Below are positions 7,683 to 17,604 of a stretch of 47,154 nt of DNA, one piece after another. Where the stretch lies: contig JADGOY010000009.1 of the NCBI GenBank assembly GCA_017882715.1, positions 1-47,154 of the forward strand, read 5' to 3'. Numbering within the stretch: position 1 is the first letter of the stretch; the number at the start of each line of letters is the position of its first letter. The translations under genes were made by a program, and so were the position numbers. This DNA is from Nakamurella sp. (GTDB taxonomy: Bacteria; Actinomycetota; Actinomycetes; Mycobacteriales; Nakamurellaceae). The notes below the pieces were generated by a model. It saw only the letters and a list, made by a program, of their open reading frames with translations. It was not told the origin of the DNA and ran no database searches.

Positions 7683-8852
7683 ATGACCAGCAATGAAGGT
7701 CAACGCGCGGCCATGGAAGCGCGCCGAGCGGTCATCGGGAACACCGCACCCGTGTCGCGTCACGACGCGGCCCTGCAGCGGTATCTGGCGGCACTGGAAC
7801 ACGCCGATCACGTCACAGCGGCTTCGCACGGCGAGCTGCCCACCCAATCCGTACCCGTCCGGGTCGGGGTAGCCGCCGCCGCAGCAGCCTCGGTCGACGA
7901 ACAGATGGCACCCATCGGTACCCGCGAGACCTCCACCGACCCACAGCGCGTCGGCGAGAAGGTCAGCAGCCGAACCGATCTCGTCATCGTCGGGATCGAC
8001 ACTTCGTCGGGTTCGTACACCGCATACGGCTGGGCCGCAGAGGAAGCCGCCCGGCGGCACGCCGTCCTGCGGCTGGTGCATGCCTACACCGCGCCCGCTC
8101 GAGGATTCCCCGGTTACAACCCGATGTCACACGAGTCCCAGGCCGCGCTGCGGGCCGAGGGTGAGGAATTGCTGGAGGACACCGCGGCGACCCTGCGCCA
8201 GACGCACCCGACCCTGACCATCGACACCCGCCTGATCAACGGCGACCCGGTCGCGGCGCTGCAGGCACAATCCGAGCACGCCAGATTGACGGTCGTCGGA
8301 TCTCGCGGGAGCGGCAGGTTGACCGGTCTGGTGCTGGGCTCGGTCGCGATGGCGATCGCCTCCACCAACCCGGCTCCGGTGGCCGTCATCCATCCGCACC
8401 AGCGGGCCTACCCCAGCGGCCCGGTGGTGGTCGGCGTGGACGGCTCACCGACCAGCGAGGCGGCCATCGCCTTCGCCTTCGAGTCCGCCGCGTTGCGGCA
8501 CACGAAACTGGTTGCCGTGCATTCCTGGAACGACGCGGTCGTCGACGCGGCCTTCCCCGAACACCCGATTCTGATCGACCCGGCGGAGATCGACACCGAA
8601 GAACGCGCGCTGCTGTCCGAGCGACTCGCCGGGTGGCACGACAAATACCCCGACGTGGTCGTCGAGCAGACCGTCGTGCACGGCCGGCCGACGCCGGCTC
8701 TGCTCGAATATGGCGAGACCTCCGAACTGCTGGTGGTGGGCAGCCGTGGCCGCGGTGGGTTCAAGGGGATGCTGCTGGGTTCGACCAGCCACGCATTGAT
8801 CATGCACTGCCAATGCCCGGTCGTGGTGGTTCGGCCGAATGCCCTCAGCTGA
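7683..8852 (+). CDS. Tandem universal stress protein with N-terminal extension
   Basis: This 389-residue protein has two UspA domains (about 99-237 and 243-386). Each ends in a nucleotide-binding loop: GSRGSGRLTGLVLGS in the first and GSRGRGGFKGMLLGS in the second (G-2x-G-9x-G-S pattern), so ATP binding is likely. In front is an extension of about 98 residues, Ala-rich and partly helical, that is not part of the usual two-domain protein of about 290 residues. ATG 7683 has GAGGAGAGGAG upstream. Double-domain Usps such as Rv2623 are DosR regulon members in mycobacteria. The next gene starts 88 bp downstream on the same strand and may be co-transcribed. Confidence 0.93.
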   Translation: MTSNEGQRAAMEARRAVIGNTAPVSRHDAALQRYLAALEHADHVTAASHGELPTQSVPVRVGVAAAAAASVDEQMAPIGTRETSTDPQRVGEKVSSRTDLVIVGIDTSSGSYTAYGWAAEEAARRHAVLRLVHAYTAPARGFPGYNPMSHESQAALRAEGEELLEDTAATLRQTHPTLTIDTRLINGDPVAALQAQSEHARLTVVGSRGSGRLTGLVLGSVAMAIASTNPAPVAVIHPHQRAYPSGPVVVGVDGSPTSEAAIAFAFESAALRHTKLVAVHSWNDAVVDAAFPEHPILIDPAEIDTEERALLSERLAGWHDKYPDVVVEQTVVHGRPTPALLEYGETSELLVVGSRGRGGFKGMLLGSTSHALIMHCQCPVVVVRPNALS

Positions 8853-8879
8853 TTCACGCCGGTCTGATTCACACCGGTC
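8850..8879. repeat. Tandem repeat, 15-bp unit x2
   Basis: Two copies of TGATTCACGCCGGTC, one base different, starting exactly at the stop codon of the universal stress gene, so that the duplicated unit includes the TGA. Confidence 0.85.
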
Positions 8880-8940
8880 TGGGCTCACCGACGGCCACGA
8901 CCGGATTGCCGATATCGGCACCTGAAATGTGGAGGACGCA

Positions 8941-9561
8941 ATGCGATCGGCTGGATCGGCTCAGCCACAACCCGACAGTTGGGAACGGCCTCGACGGCTG
9001 ATGTTCACGGTCTGGCGCAACCCCATGGCGCGCTCCTGTGACCGTGTCCGGGCTGCGTTGGCGTTGTTGCTGATCGGCCTGTGGATCCTGGCAGTTCCGG
9101 TGGCAGCAACGGTCGGATCGATGATCTGGGTCAACGCATCCGCGACCGCTGCGCAGGAAAACGCCGAACGCACGAAGGTGACCGCCGAACTGCTGGCCGA
9201 TGCGCCACTGCCACAGATGAGTGCGCACGGGGTACCGATCAGCACCCCGACCATAGCGGCCGCGAGATGGCTGAGCAGCAATGGGATCGTGCAGACCGGG
9301 CTGGTCCAGGTCAGCTCGGGACAGCTTGCCGGAGACAAGATCTCGATCTGGCTCGACCGCTCGGGGGCCGTCACCGAAGCCCCGCTGAACCCCTCCGACG
9401 CGGCCGCCCGGGCGATTGCGATCGGGCTGGGCGGGTGGCTCGCCGTCGGCCTGGTCCTGGGATCGCTGTACTGCATGGTCCGCCGCCAGATCGACGTGCG
9501 AAGCCGGGCGCGCTGGGACGCGGAATGGCTGCTGGTGGAACCGTTGTGGAGCCACCGCTGA
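8941..9561 (+). CDS. Rv1733c-like two-helix membrane protein
   Basis: This 206-residue protein has two membrane helices (about 37-61 and 157-178). Between them is an extracytoplasmic segment of about 95 residues containing Ala-Glu-rich and GISTP-like stretches. The N-terminal part RLMFTVWRNPMARSCDRVR ahead of the first helix is typical of the Rv1733c family, whose founding member is a DosR-regulated membrane protein of unknown function. GGAGG lies just upstream of ATG 8941. It is probably expressed with the stress protein gene 88 bp upstream. It is convergent with the P55 gene. Confidence 0.85.
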   Translation: MRSAGSAQPQPDSWERPRRLMFTVWRNPMARSCDRVRAALALLLIGLWILAVPVAATVGSMIWVNASATAAQENAERTKVTAELLADAPLPQMSAHGVPISTPTIAAARWLSSNGIVQTGLVQVSSGQLAGDKISIWLDRSGAVTEAPLNPSDAAARAIAIGLGGWLAVGLVLGSLYCMVRRQIDVRSRARWDAEWLLVEPLWSHR

Positions 9562-9614
9562 ACGTCCCGCAGCCGAAAGGCCAATAGGAACACATGGCGG
9601 CGGCGCCGCGAGTC

Positions 9615-9704
9615 TTCCGGCGGCGCGGTGAATGTTCCGGCGGCGCGGTGAATGTTCCGGCGGCGCAGCGATCATCTACGTTGTCAACGACAATCTACGT
9701 TGTC
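9615..9704. repeat. Tandem repeat (20 bp x2.8) and a 12-bp direct repeat
   Basis: Unit TTCCGGCGGCGCGGTGAATG occurs at 9615-9634 and 9635-9654, with a diverged partial copy to 9670. Next to it, ATCTACGTTGTC occurs at 9674 and 9693; the second copy contains the stop codon of the P55 gene. The repeats fill the 133-bp gap between two convergent genes. Confidence 0.85.
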
Positions 9705-11236
9705 TTGGTCGCGGCGGGTACCCGGCCGGGTAACAGCAACGACAGCGCGGCACCGGCCGCGCAGATCACCGCGGTGATCAGGAAGACCTCCCGATACTGG
9801 GTCAGCAGCGCGACCGACAATGCCTGCCGGTAATGGTCGACCTGCCTGGCGAACTCGTCCTGCGAGACCCCGATCGGGAGCGGGGTGGCCAGGTCCGCGG
9901 TCAGCACGTTGAAGCGATGCAAACCCCATGCGGTCAGGGCGGCGACGCCGACGAGCATGCCGGTCATCCGGGCGATGACGACCGCGGCTGAGGCTATCCC
10001 GTGCCGGGCCGGTGGAACCACGCGCAGCACGACCGAGGACACCGGGGCGATCACCAGGCCGAGGCCGACACCGGCGACGGCCAGGTCGGTGTCCAGCACC
10101 GGCAGTCCGAGAACATACTCGGCGGACAGGACGTCCAGCGGCCACCGGGAGATCAGCAGGTAGCCGGCTGCCGCCAGCGCGAGCCCGGCCGCCGACACCC
10201 ATCGCTCCCCCACCCGCGTCGCGATCCAACCGCCGAGCACCGCTCCCACCGGCAACGCGATCAGGAACCTGCTGAGCATCGCAACCGCGGCGGCCGTATC
10301 CATGTCCAGCAGGGTCTGGGCAAACAGTTCGACATCGACCAGGGTGACCAGCAACGCGGCGCCCGCAGCGAAGCTGACGCCCAGGGTGGCCAGGAACGAG
10401 CCCATCCGGACGTCGGCGGGGTCGAACAACCGGGTGGCCGAATGACGTTCCCAGAGCACAAAGCAGATGACGACGACGGCCGCCGCAGCAAGGGTCACCG
10501 GCCCCCACGGCGGGAGCACGCTGCTCGCGGGGTCGGGGTTGTACAACGCCACCACGAGTAGACCCAAGGCAGCGGCCAGCAGCGCACCGCCGACCACGTC
10601 CACTGCGCCGGCCGGGTGCGCAGGCCGCCCCCCGGGCACCGACACATGGACGATCAGGATGGCCAGCAGGGTGAGCGGCAGATTGACCCAGAAGACCCAG
10701 CGCCAGCTCTCCGGTTGGATGTCCGCGAAGAATCGCCAGCCGCCGAAGGCGGCGGCAACGGCGACACCGTACAGGGTGCCCAGCACGCTGCCCAGTTCCT
10801 GTGCGGCTCCGACGACACCCAATGCGGTCGACCGCCGACGCTCGGTCCACAGATCGGCGACCAGAGCCATGGTGACCGGCAACAGCGCGCCGCCGGCGAT
10901 GCCCTGCAGCACCCGGCCACCGACCAGCACCGGCAGGCCGACCGCGATCGCCGTCACCGTGGAACCCGCCGCGAACCCCACCAGACACGCCTGCAGCACC
11001 AACCGTCGACCGAACCGGTCGGACAGTTGAGCCAGCAGCGGCATGCCCGCGACGTAGCCGAGCAGATAGCCGGTCACGATCGGGGTGGCGCGTTGCAATC
11101 GGTTCACCGGGATGCCCAGGTCACGGACCATGTCGATGAGCAGGCCCACCACCACGTAGGCATCCAGGGCGGCCAGCAGGACGGCGGCTCCGGCGGCTCC
11201 GATCGCCAGGCGGCGCCGGAGCGCTGGGTCGGTCAA
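9695..11236 (-). CDS. MFS drug/lipid exporter, P55-like
   Basis: This 513-residue major facilitator has about 14 membrane helices (DHA2 type). Motif A is [11 protein letters not shown] (about 68-78) and the first helix carries an acidic residue in ALDAYVVV. It starts 16 bp after the lprG stop on the same strand. That pair matches Rv1411c-Rv1410c of M. tuberculosis, in which the lipoprotein LprG carries lipids and P55 exports them across the inner membrane. Function as a lipid or drug exporter is therefore inferred from family and neighbour together. It ends within a short direct repeat. Confidence 0.9.
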   Translation of the reverse strand: MTDPALRRRLAIGAAGAAVLLAALDAYVVVGLLIDMVRDLGIPVNRLQRATPIVTGYLLGYVAGMPLLAQLSDRFGRRLVLQACLVGFAAGSTVTAIAVGLPVLVGGRVLQGIAGGALLPVTMALVADLWTERRRSTALGVVGAAQELGSVLGTLYGVAVAAAFGGWRFFADIQPESWRWVFWVNLPLTLLAILIVHVSVPGGRPAHPAGAVDVVGGALLAAALGLLVVALYNPDPASSVLPPWGPVTLAAAAVVVICFVLWERHSATRLFDPADVRMGSFLATLGVSFAAGAALLVTLVDVELFAQTLLDMDTAAAVAMLSRFLIALPVGAVLGGWIATRVGERWVSAAGLALAAAGYLLISRWPLDVLSAEYVLGLPVLDTDLAVAGVGLGLVIAPVSSVVLRVVPPARHGIASAAVVIARMTGMLVGVAALTAWGLHRFNVLTADLATPLPIGVSQDEFARQVDHYRQALSVALLTQYREVFLITAVICAAGAALSLLLPGRVPAATKTT

Positions 11237-11252
11237 GGGTCGCTCGCGCCGG

Positions 11253-11942
11253 TCAGGCGGGAGGGGTGATGGTGACGGGGTTGTTCAGCGCGGACAGTTG
11301 CACGTCCACGGAGGCGGGTTTGCCGTCCGCGCCGTCGAGCGCGAACTGGGCGGAGGTCAGCTCCGACGAGGGTTGTTGCACGGTGAAGGTGCCCTTCACG
11401 TCGGAGGCGATCCCCGGGACCAGTGAGGTGACCACGGCCTTCGGCACCGTCCCGGACACGACCGCGCTCTGCTCGTCGCTGCTGACCAGGGTCGGGCCGG
11501 TGACGCTGGACAGCACCGCGGGCACGCCCTTGTCGGGTTTCAGGATGGCCGACGGGTCGTACACCTGGCCTGCCAGCGCTGCGGGAATCTGCGCGTAACC
11601 CCCGGTGGGTCCCTTCAGGTACAACTTCGAATCGACCAGCACGAACTCGACCTCGACGAGTTGGCCGAACTCCTTGATGGTTGCGCTGCCCTGCGCGTCT
11701 CCGGCGGCGGTCAAGTCGCCATCGGCGTTCTGCACGGTGAGATCGGGCAATTCCCCGTCCACCGTGATGGTGAAATGGGCACTTGTCACCGACGACATTG
11801 CCTTCGCGGAGGCGGTCAGCAGTTCGGTCGGGTTCGGTGGCGCGGTCGTGGCGGGTGCCGGATCCGACGATCCGGACGTGCACCCGGCCATCAGCGCGAG
11901 CACCGCGGCGACCCCCACTGCCGTGGCGCGGCGGAAGAGCAT
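11253..11942 (-). CDS. lprG: LppX/LprAFG-family lipoprotein, LprG-like
   Basis: This 229-residue lipoprotein has a signal peptide ending in the lipobox LMAG-Cys21. The mature part follows the LppX_LprAFG pattern, which forms a half-barrel that binds lipids: [20 protein letters not shown] near 60-80, [15 protein letters not shown], and [23 protein letters not shown] 11942 is chosen because it gives a complete signal peptide; a longer frame adds residues with no role. It is followed by the P55-like exporter after 16 bp, the conserved lipid-transport pair. Confidence 0.93.
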   Translation of the reverse strand: MLFRRATAVGVAAVLALMAGCTSGSSDPAPATTAPPNPTELLTASAKAMSSVTSAHFTITVDGELPDLTVQNADGDLTAAGDAQGSATIKEFGQLVEVEFVLVDSKLYLKGPTGGYAQIPAALAGQVYDPSAILKPDKGVPAVLSSVTGPTLVSSDEQSAVVSGTVPKAVVTSLVPGIASDVKGTFTVQQPSSELTSAQFALDGADGKPASVDVQLSALNNPVTITPPA

Positions 11943-11989
11943 AGGTGGATGGTATCCGTCGACCGTCGACCGGCCGCTGACGACGACCA

Positions 11990-12034
11990 ACGGGGTGCCG
12001 CCGCGCTGGGAAGTCCAGCGGAGCGGCACCCCGT
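11990..12034 (-). terminator. Hairpin terminator after the Rpf-like gene
   Basis: A 20-bp stem with two mismatches, arms starting ACGGGGTGCCGC and ending GCGGCACCCCGT, with a 5-base loop. It lies 58 bp past the stop of the transglycosylase gene and 48 bp before lprG. There is no clear T-run, which is common in high-GC terminators. Confidence 0.65.
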
Positions 12035-12041
12035 CCGTCAG

Positions 12042-12079
12042 TGCTTTGTTACTGAAGGGCTGCTTTGTTACCGAAGGGC
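12042..12079. repeat. Tandem repeat, 19-bp unit x2
   Basis: TGCTTTGTTACTGAAGGGC is repeated at once with a single T-to-C change, between the stop of the Rpf-like gene and its terminator hairpin. Confidence 0.85.
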
Positions 12080-12091
12080 TGCTGAACGACC

Positions 12092-13050
<959 letters not shown>

Positions 13051-13598
13051 CGAATGGGTCATGGGGATCGCCCGTCCGGCCGTCAGGCCGGATTAACCCC
13101 AAGGCAGCCGAAGCTGCCGGAGATGGGTTCCCCGCCGCTGTCCTGGCCTTTCTGTCGGTAGGTTCTCCTGGGCCGGATCGGACAGCGTTCGGCGCGGTTG
13201 GCCAGGAGGTGTGTGCAGGTCAGGCCGCAGAAACCCGCGACCGAAGCCGACCATACAAAGGCAAGATGAGAAGTCCAGGGTCGCGAATCCGACATAACGG
13301 ATTGATATCGATCACGCAATTGCCAGGCTATTTCGACGTTTCCGCAGATAGCCAGGCGTGTCTTGATGGTGGCTCCGTCGATTTTCCGGCAGCGGAAAGT
13401 CTCATGAATTTCACCCGTTCGGGGCATGGATTGACGGGTTGTGCTCCAACGCTGGGCTCAGCAGGCACACAGGCAGTGAGTGCCGGCGCCGGCTCCAACG
13501 GGCCGGTGGAGCCCGCCGGTTTCGATGACGGGAGAAACTCCATCGGCCCAGGCCGCCCTGCTGTTGCGGTCGTCACCGCGGGTCGGCACGGTGATCCG
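13051..13598. other. Divergent control region ahead of the SulP gene, locally AT-richer
   Basis: No convincing gene is seen. From about 13250 to 13410 the base composition drops in GC compared with the rest of the window. A small inverted repeat AATCCG-N6-CGGATT lies at 13286-13303 and a second dyad TGATATCGATCA at about 13304-13315. This is a likely promoter region for the SulP gene. An in-frame ATG at 13404 with GGAAAG upstream could be the true SulP start. Confidence 0.4.
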
Positions 13599-15377
13599 GT
13601 GACCCGTGCGCGCAACGCCCGGCGCAGCGCCCTGCTGCCCGGTCTTGCGCAGTTCCGCGGGTACCGGCGGGACTGGCTGCGCGGCGACCTGCTGGCCGGC
13701 GTCACCGTGGCCGCCTATCTGGTGCCGCAGGTCATGGCGTACGCGGAAGTGGCCGGCCTGCCACCGGTCACCGGGCTCTGGGCGATCATCGGCCCGCTCG
13801 CGGTCTACGCAGTGCTGGGCTCGTCCCGACAACTCTCGGTCGGCCCAGAGTCCACCACCGCGCTGATGACGGCCGTCGTGTTGATGCCGCTGGTCAGCGG
13901 CGATCCGGTCAGGTATGCGGTTCTTGCCGCTGCCCTGGCGATCCTGGTGGGCGGCATCTGTGTCGTCGGGGGGCTGGCGCGGCTGGGTTTCCTGGCCGAC
14001 CTGTTGTCCAAGCCCGTCCTCGTCGGATACATGGCCGGTGTCGCGGTCATCATGATGGTCAGCCAGCTCAGCAAGATCACCGGAGTGCCCATCGAGGGCG
14101 ACGGGTTCCTGTCCGAGATGGGGTCGTTCCTGAGCAACCTCGGCGCCGTCCACTGGCCCACGCTGCTCTTGGCGGCCGGGTTGCTGGTGCTGCTGTTCAT
14201 GCTCAGCTGGTTGGTCCCGCTCGCACCTGGGCCGCTCATCGTGGTGGTGCTGGGAGCTGTCGTGGTGGCGGTGTTCTCGTTGCAGGATCAGGGCATCGCG
14301 GTGGTCGGCGCGGTGCCGGTCGGGCTGCCCGTCCCGAAGATCCCGCAGGTCTCCGCGGCCGATGTCGCCGACCTGATCCTGCCGGCGCTGGGCGTCGCGA
14401 TCGTGGGCTACACGGACAACGTGCTGACCGCACGGGCTTTCGGTGCTCGCCATGGCCAACAGGTGGACGCCAACCAGGAGTGGTTCGCCCTGGGCGGCGC
14501 CAACATCGCTGCCGGGCTGTCCCAGGGATTCCCGGTGAGTTCCAGCGGCAGCCGCACCGCGCTGGGTGACGCGGTGGGCAGCAAGACCCAGCTGTACTCC
14601 TTGGTGAGCTTGGCTCTCGTGCTGGTGACCCTGGTTGTCGCCGGTCCCCTGCTGGCCGGGTTCCCCAAGGCCGCGCTGGGCGCCTTGGTGATTTACGCCG
14701 CCGTGCGGTTGATCGAGATCGGCGAGCTGCGGCGCATCGCGCGGTTTCGGTTCAGCGAGTTCCTGCTCGCGATCGTGACCACCCTGGCCGTCCTCGGGTT
14801 CGGCGTGTTGTACGGCGTGCTGGTGGCGGTGAGCCTGTCGGTCGTCGATCTGCTCCGTCGGCTCGCCCGTCCGCACGACGGGATCCTCGGCTACGTGCCG
14901 GGAGTTGCCGGGATGCACGACGTGGACGACTACCCGGGCGCGCGGCAACTCCCCGGGCTCGTGGTGTACCGGTACGACTCGCCGCTGTGCTTCGCCAACG
15001 CGGAGGACTTCCGGCACCGCGCGCTGAATGCTGTGGACAGCGCGGACGGTGAGGTCGAGTGGTTCGTGATGAATGCCGAGGCCAATGTCGAGGTCGACAT
15101 CACCGCAGTGGATTCGTTGGAGAAATTACGTCAGGAATTGCATGACCGCGGGATCACGTTCGCGATGGCGAGGGTGAAACAAGACTTGCGGCACGATCTG
15201 GACAGCGCCGGCCTGGTGGACAAGATCGGCGCGGATCTGATCTTCCCGACGCTGCCCACAGCGGTCGCCGGGTATCTCCGCGCCTACCTCGAACGACATG
15301 GCGGCCTACCGCCGGGGGTGCATCAGGTGGTCATTCCCCCCGATCCGTTGGAATTGGGTGACCCAGAGGAAACGTGA
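13599..15377 (+). CDS. SulP-family anion transporter with STAS domain
   Basis: This 592-residue inner-membrane transporter belongs to the SulP/SLC26 family (sulfate, bicarbonate or related anions). It has the family start DWLRGDLLAGVTVAAYLVPQ and MAYAEVAGLPPVTGLWA, about a dozen membrane helices, then a cytosolic STAS domain over the last 150 residues with VDITAVDSLEKL. GTG 13599 gives the usual family N-terminus. ATG 13404 is in the same frame, has a better ribosome site (GGAAAG), and would add 65 residues of no clear homology. The ion cannot be told from sequence. It is convergent with the Tat-exported gene. Confidence 0.9.
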   Translation: MTRARNARRSALLPGLAQFRGYRRDWLRGDLLAGVTVAAYLVPQVMAYAEVAGLPPVTGLWAIIGPLAVYAVLGSSRQLSVGPESTTALMTAVVLMPLVSGDPVRYAVLAAALAILVGGICVVGGLARLGFLADLLSKPVLVGYMAGVAVIMMVSQLSKITGVPIEGDGFLSEMGSFLSNLGAVHWPTLLLAAGLLVLLFMLSWLVPLAPGPLIVVVLGAVVVAVFSLQDQGIAVVGAVPVGLPVPKIPQVSAADVADLILPALGVAIVGYTDNVLTARAFGARHGQQVDANQEWFALGGANIAAGLSQGFPVSSSGSRTALGDAVGSKTQLYSLVSLALVLVTLVVAGPLLAGFPKAALGALVIYAAVRLIEIGELRRIARFRFSEFLLAIVTTLAVLGFGVLYGVLVAVSLSVVDLLRRLARPHDGILGYVPGVAGMHDVDDYPGARQLPGLVVYRYDSPLCFANAEDFRHRALNAVDSADGEVEWFVMNAEANVEVDITAVDSLEKLRQELHDRGITFAMARVKQDLRHDLDSAGLVDKIGADLIFPTLPTAVAGYLRAYLERHGGLPPGVHQVVIPPDPLELGDPEET

Positions 15378-15381
15378 CCGC

Positions 15382-15475
15382 ACTGGACCCCGCCGGACCC
15401 CGCCGGACCCCGCCGGACCCCGCAGGACCCCGCCGGACCCCGCCGGACCCCGCCGGACCCCGCCGGACCCCGCTC
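15382..15475. repeat. 10-bp tandem repeat, about nine copies
   Basis: The unit CGCCGGACCC is repeated with an exact 10-bp period from about 15382 to 15470; one copy has CGCAGGACCC and the last is degenerate. It begins right after the SulP stop codon (15375-15377) and lies in the gap between two convergent genes. No gene is seen in the gap. Confidence 0.95.
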
Positions 15476-15516
15476 GCCCAGACCCGAGCATCGGGGCAAG
15501 TCGCCGCACCGCCTCG

Positions 15517-17064
15517 CTACTCGTGCAGGCCGCCGTGCTGCATAGGATTGCATTTCTCGGCCGCCATCACGTACCAGCTCGTTGCTCCCACATGTTGAAC
15601 CTGGAAATAGCCGAATCCGAAGCCGGTGTCGATCAGGCTGGACGCCGCCACCACCCCACCGTCGGCCGCCAACGCGGTGTGGCCGAGGGTCTGCCCCGAA
15701 CCGACCTTGCTCTGCGCCGTGTGAATCTGGCACATCAGGCGCCGCGCCTTCGCTCGGTCGCCGCCACGGTTCCGGTCGGTCAGCGAGGTGGCCAGCTGCC
15801 CGGTGCCTTCCAACCACACACCGCCGGGATTGACGGTGCTGCCGTTGTACTGCGCCGTCGACGTCTCGCTGGCTGAGCTGAAGGTGACACCCGCGATCGT
15901 CGTTCCGTCGGGTAGTTGACTGTTCGGCGCGGACGGATCGTCGATGACGCGGAGCGCGCTTCCGGCCCATTCCAGGGCTCGGGCGTAACGCTTGTCCCGC
16001 AACGCCAGCCAGCTCCAGGTCTGCGGATCCAACGGCAGCGGGTCGGGATTGATGGTGATCCCATCGTTCGACCCGGCGTAGAAGGATCCCTTTGTCGGCT
16101 CCCACATCCTCTCGATGAATCCACGGGCATGGTCGCGTGCCTGCGTCCAGGAACGGTCTCCGGTCACCGACGCGAGCATTCCGAAGAATGACACGCAATC
16201 GATGTTGTGTTCGGTCGACACATTGGGCAGCGGCACATTGTCACCGTTCACCCCGAGGCAAAATCCACCGAGCGCCTTGTCGGAGTAGGCGTTGGCGATG
16301 ATCCACTGTCCGATGCGGGTCGCCGTTTCAAGATATCGTTCATCTGCGGTGTGGTGGTGCAGATGAACCAAAGCGATGCCGGGCCATGCCATATCGCCCA
16401 CCGCGGTGCCGGTGAATCCGAACTGCCCGCCAATGTTGGCGGTGCCGTCGGGCATCACGAAACCGTACGGTTGCGGATTGCCGTCGTAGAAGGTGTACGG
16501 TCCGACGTTGTACGCCTGCCGCAACCGGCCGTCGGTGTGGACCGGGTCGTGATCGACCGCGTACACGACGCCGTCCCCGAGGGTGCGGGCCAGGTCTTCG
16601 TACTGTGTCCCGCCGGCGAGGGCGGCACAAATCGCCAGCGCGTTGTCGTAGACGAAGGCCGTCGAGAAGAGCCCGAGCTGATCGGCATAGCTCTGCGCGA
16701 GCCGCGGTCCGGGGTTGGACATTGGGTAGGCGTTGCTGGCGATCCGCAGGAAGTCCAGCGCTCGACGGATCGATCGGGGCCCACGTTCACCGCTGAGCGA
16801 ATCGGTGGCGTTCGACTCGCCGTCATCGATGCTGGAGGTGTGGTCGGCGGTGTCGCCGCCGGTATCAACGGTGTCGCCGCCGGTGTCGGCGGTCCGCGCG
16901 AACGCGGCCGGTGCGGTGAGCACGGCCGATCCGATCGCGACCGCGGCGCAGGCCCCGGTCAGAAACAACCTGCGCGACAGCAGGCTGGCTTCGGATTGGT
17001 CCTGGCCTGTGGGCGCGAGGGTCGACACGGTGGCGGCCGGGCGGAAGCTGGACAGATCTGCCAT
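15517..17064 (-). CDS. Tat-exported six-hairpin glycosidase-like protein
   Basis: This 515-residue protein has a twin-arginine signal: SRRLFLTG (about 30-37), then a hydrophobic stretch ending in APAAFA (about 51-56). A short acidic repeat, TADTGGDTVDTGGDTAD (58-74), follows. The rest is helical, with repeated segments such as YADQLGLFSTAFVYDNALAI and DMAWPGIALVHLHHHT that suggest an alpha/alpha six-hairpin barrel, as in glycosidases and related enzymes. ATG 17064 is chosen because it places the signal near the start; a longer frame to 17160 is not needed. Enzyme activity and sugar target are unknown. It is convergent with SulP. Confidence 0.8.
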   Translation of the reverse strand: MADLSSFRPAATVSTLAPTGQDQSEASLLSRRLFLTGACAAVAIGSAVLTAPAAFARTADTGGDTVDTGGDTADHTSSIDDGESNATDSLSGERGPRSIRRALDFLRIASNAYPMSNPGPRLAQSYADQLGLFSTAFVYDNALAICAALAGGTQYEDLARTLGDGVVYAVDHDPVHTDGRLRQAYNVGPYTFYDGNPQPYGFVMPDGTANIGGQFGFTGTAVGDMAWPGIALVHLHHHTADERYLETATRIGQWIIANAYSDKALGGFCLGVNGDNVPLPNVSTEHNIDCVSFFGMLASVTGDRSWTQARDHARGFIERMWEPTKGSFYAGSNDGITINPDPLPLDPQTWSWLALRDKRYARALEWAGSALRVIDDPSAPNSQLPDGTTIAGVTFSSASETSTAQYNGSTVNPGGVWLEGTGQLATSLTDRNRGGDRAKARRLMCQIHTAQSKVGSGQTLGHTALAADGGVVAASSLIDTGFGFGYFQVQHVGATSWYVMAAEKCNPMQHGGLHE

Positions 17065-17177
17065 CAGGACTCCAGGACTCGGCGTATCGGCTCGTAATGT
17101 GGCGCGCACCCACCGTAGTGGAACCGGTTTCGGCAGGCGAGATGCGTGACTGGTTTGCACCTTTCTGCGTGGCCGAT

Positions 17178-17250
17178 GCGTGCTGATGTCCGGCTTGCGT
17201 GCTGATGTCCGGCTCGCGCGCTGATGTCCGGCTCGCGCGCTGATGTCCGG
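17178..17250. repeat. 19-bp tandem repeat, about four copies
   Basis: Unit GCGTGCTGATGTCCGGCTC occurs four times (copies at 17178, 17197, 17216 and a partial one at 17235) with T/C changes. It lies in the upstream region shared by two divergent genes, in a 540-bp stretch (17065-17604) where no gene is seen. Confidence 0.93.
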
Positions 17251-17360
17251 AGCGAGCCTGGCTCAACCGCTTGGGTGCCGGTGATCGCTCCCCGGCGGCG
17301 CCATTGCTGGTGTCGCTGACCGGAGAGGGCGGACCCCGGCAGGCCAAGGTGGATCGGACG

Positions 17361-17452
17361 GCGTGCGACGTTGGATCGGTACGGCGTGCGACGTTGGATC
17401 GGTACGGCGTGCGACGTTGGATCGGTACGGCGCGCGACGTTGGATCGGTACA
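17361..17452. repeat. 23-bp tandem repeat, four copies
   Basis: Four copies with an exact 23-bp period (starting 17361, 17384, 17407, 17430). Each contains GCGACGTTGGATCGGTAC; only the fourth copy differs, by two bases. It is 110 bp after the 19-bp array and 150 bp before the HNH gene. The remaining 17453-17604 is AT-richer and should hold the HNH gene's promoter. It includes TCGAAC, half of an actinobacterial LexA-type site. Confidence 0.94.
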
Positions 17453-17604
17453 GCCCACCTGCGCTCCGTTGCCGCGAGGCAGCTACCGAGGGCGCGAAAA
17501 AGGTGTCCACAATTTCCACGATGCTCACGTTTCAGCGCAGGCCACAGAGTAGAATCGAACACAGATACAGACACGTCAACGGCTAGCGATGCGGGGGTGA
17601 ACGG

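Noticed and set aside
13083-13427. A 114-codon minus-strand frame in the Rpf/SulP gap
   Set aside because: Cys/Arg-rich without a recognisable fold, and no homology-like pattern; the region is better explained as leader and promoter DNA.
13458-15017. A 519-codon minus-strand frame opposite the SulP gene
   Set aside because: It has His/Gln/Arg-rich low-complexity sequence and is a mirror of a clearly real transporter.
17178-17452. A CRISPR array
   Set aside because: Units follow each other with no spacers and there are no cas genes; these are plain tandem repeats.
17550-17570. A LexA/SOS box ahead of the HNH gene
   Set aside because: Only the first half TCGAAC matches the actinobacterial site; the second half GTTCGA is absent, so no call is made.
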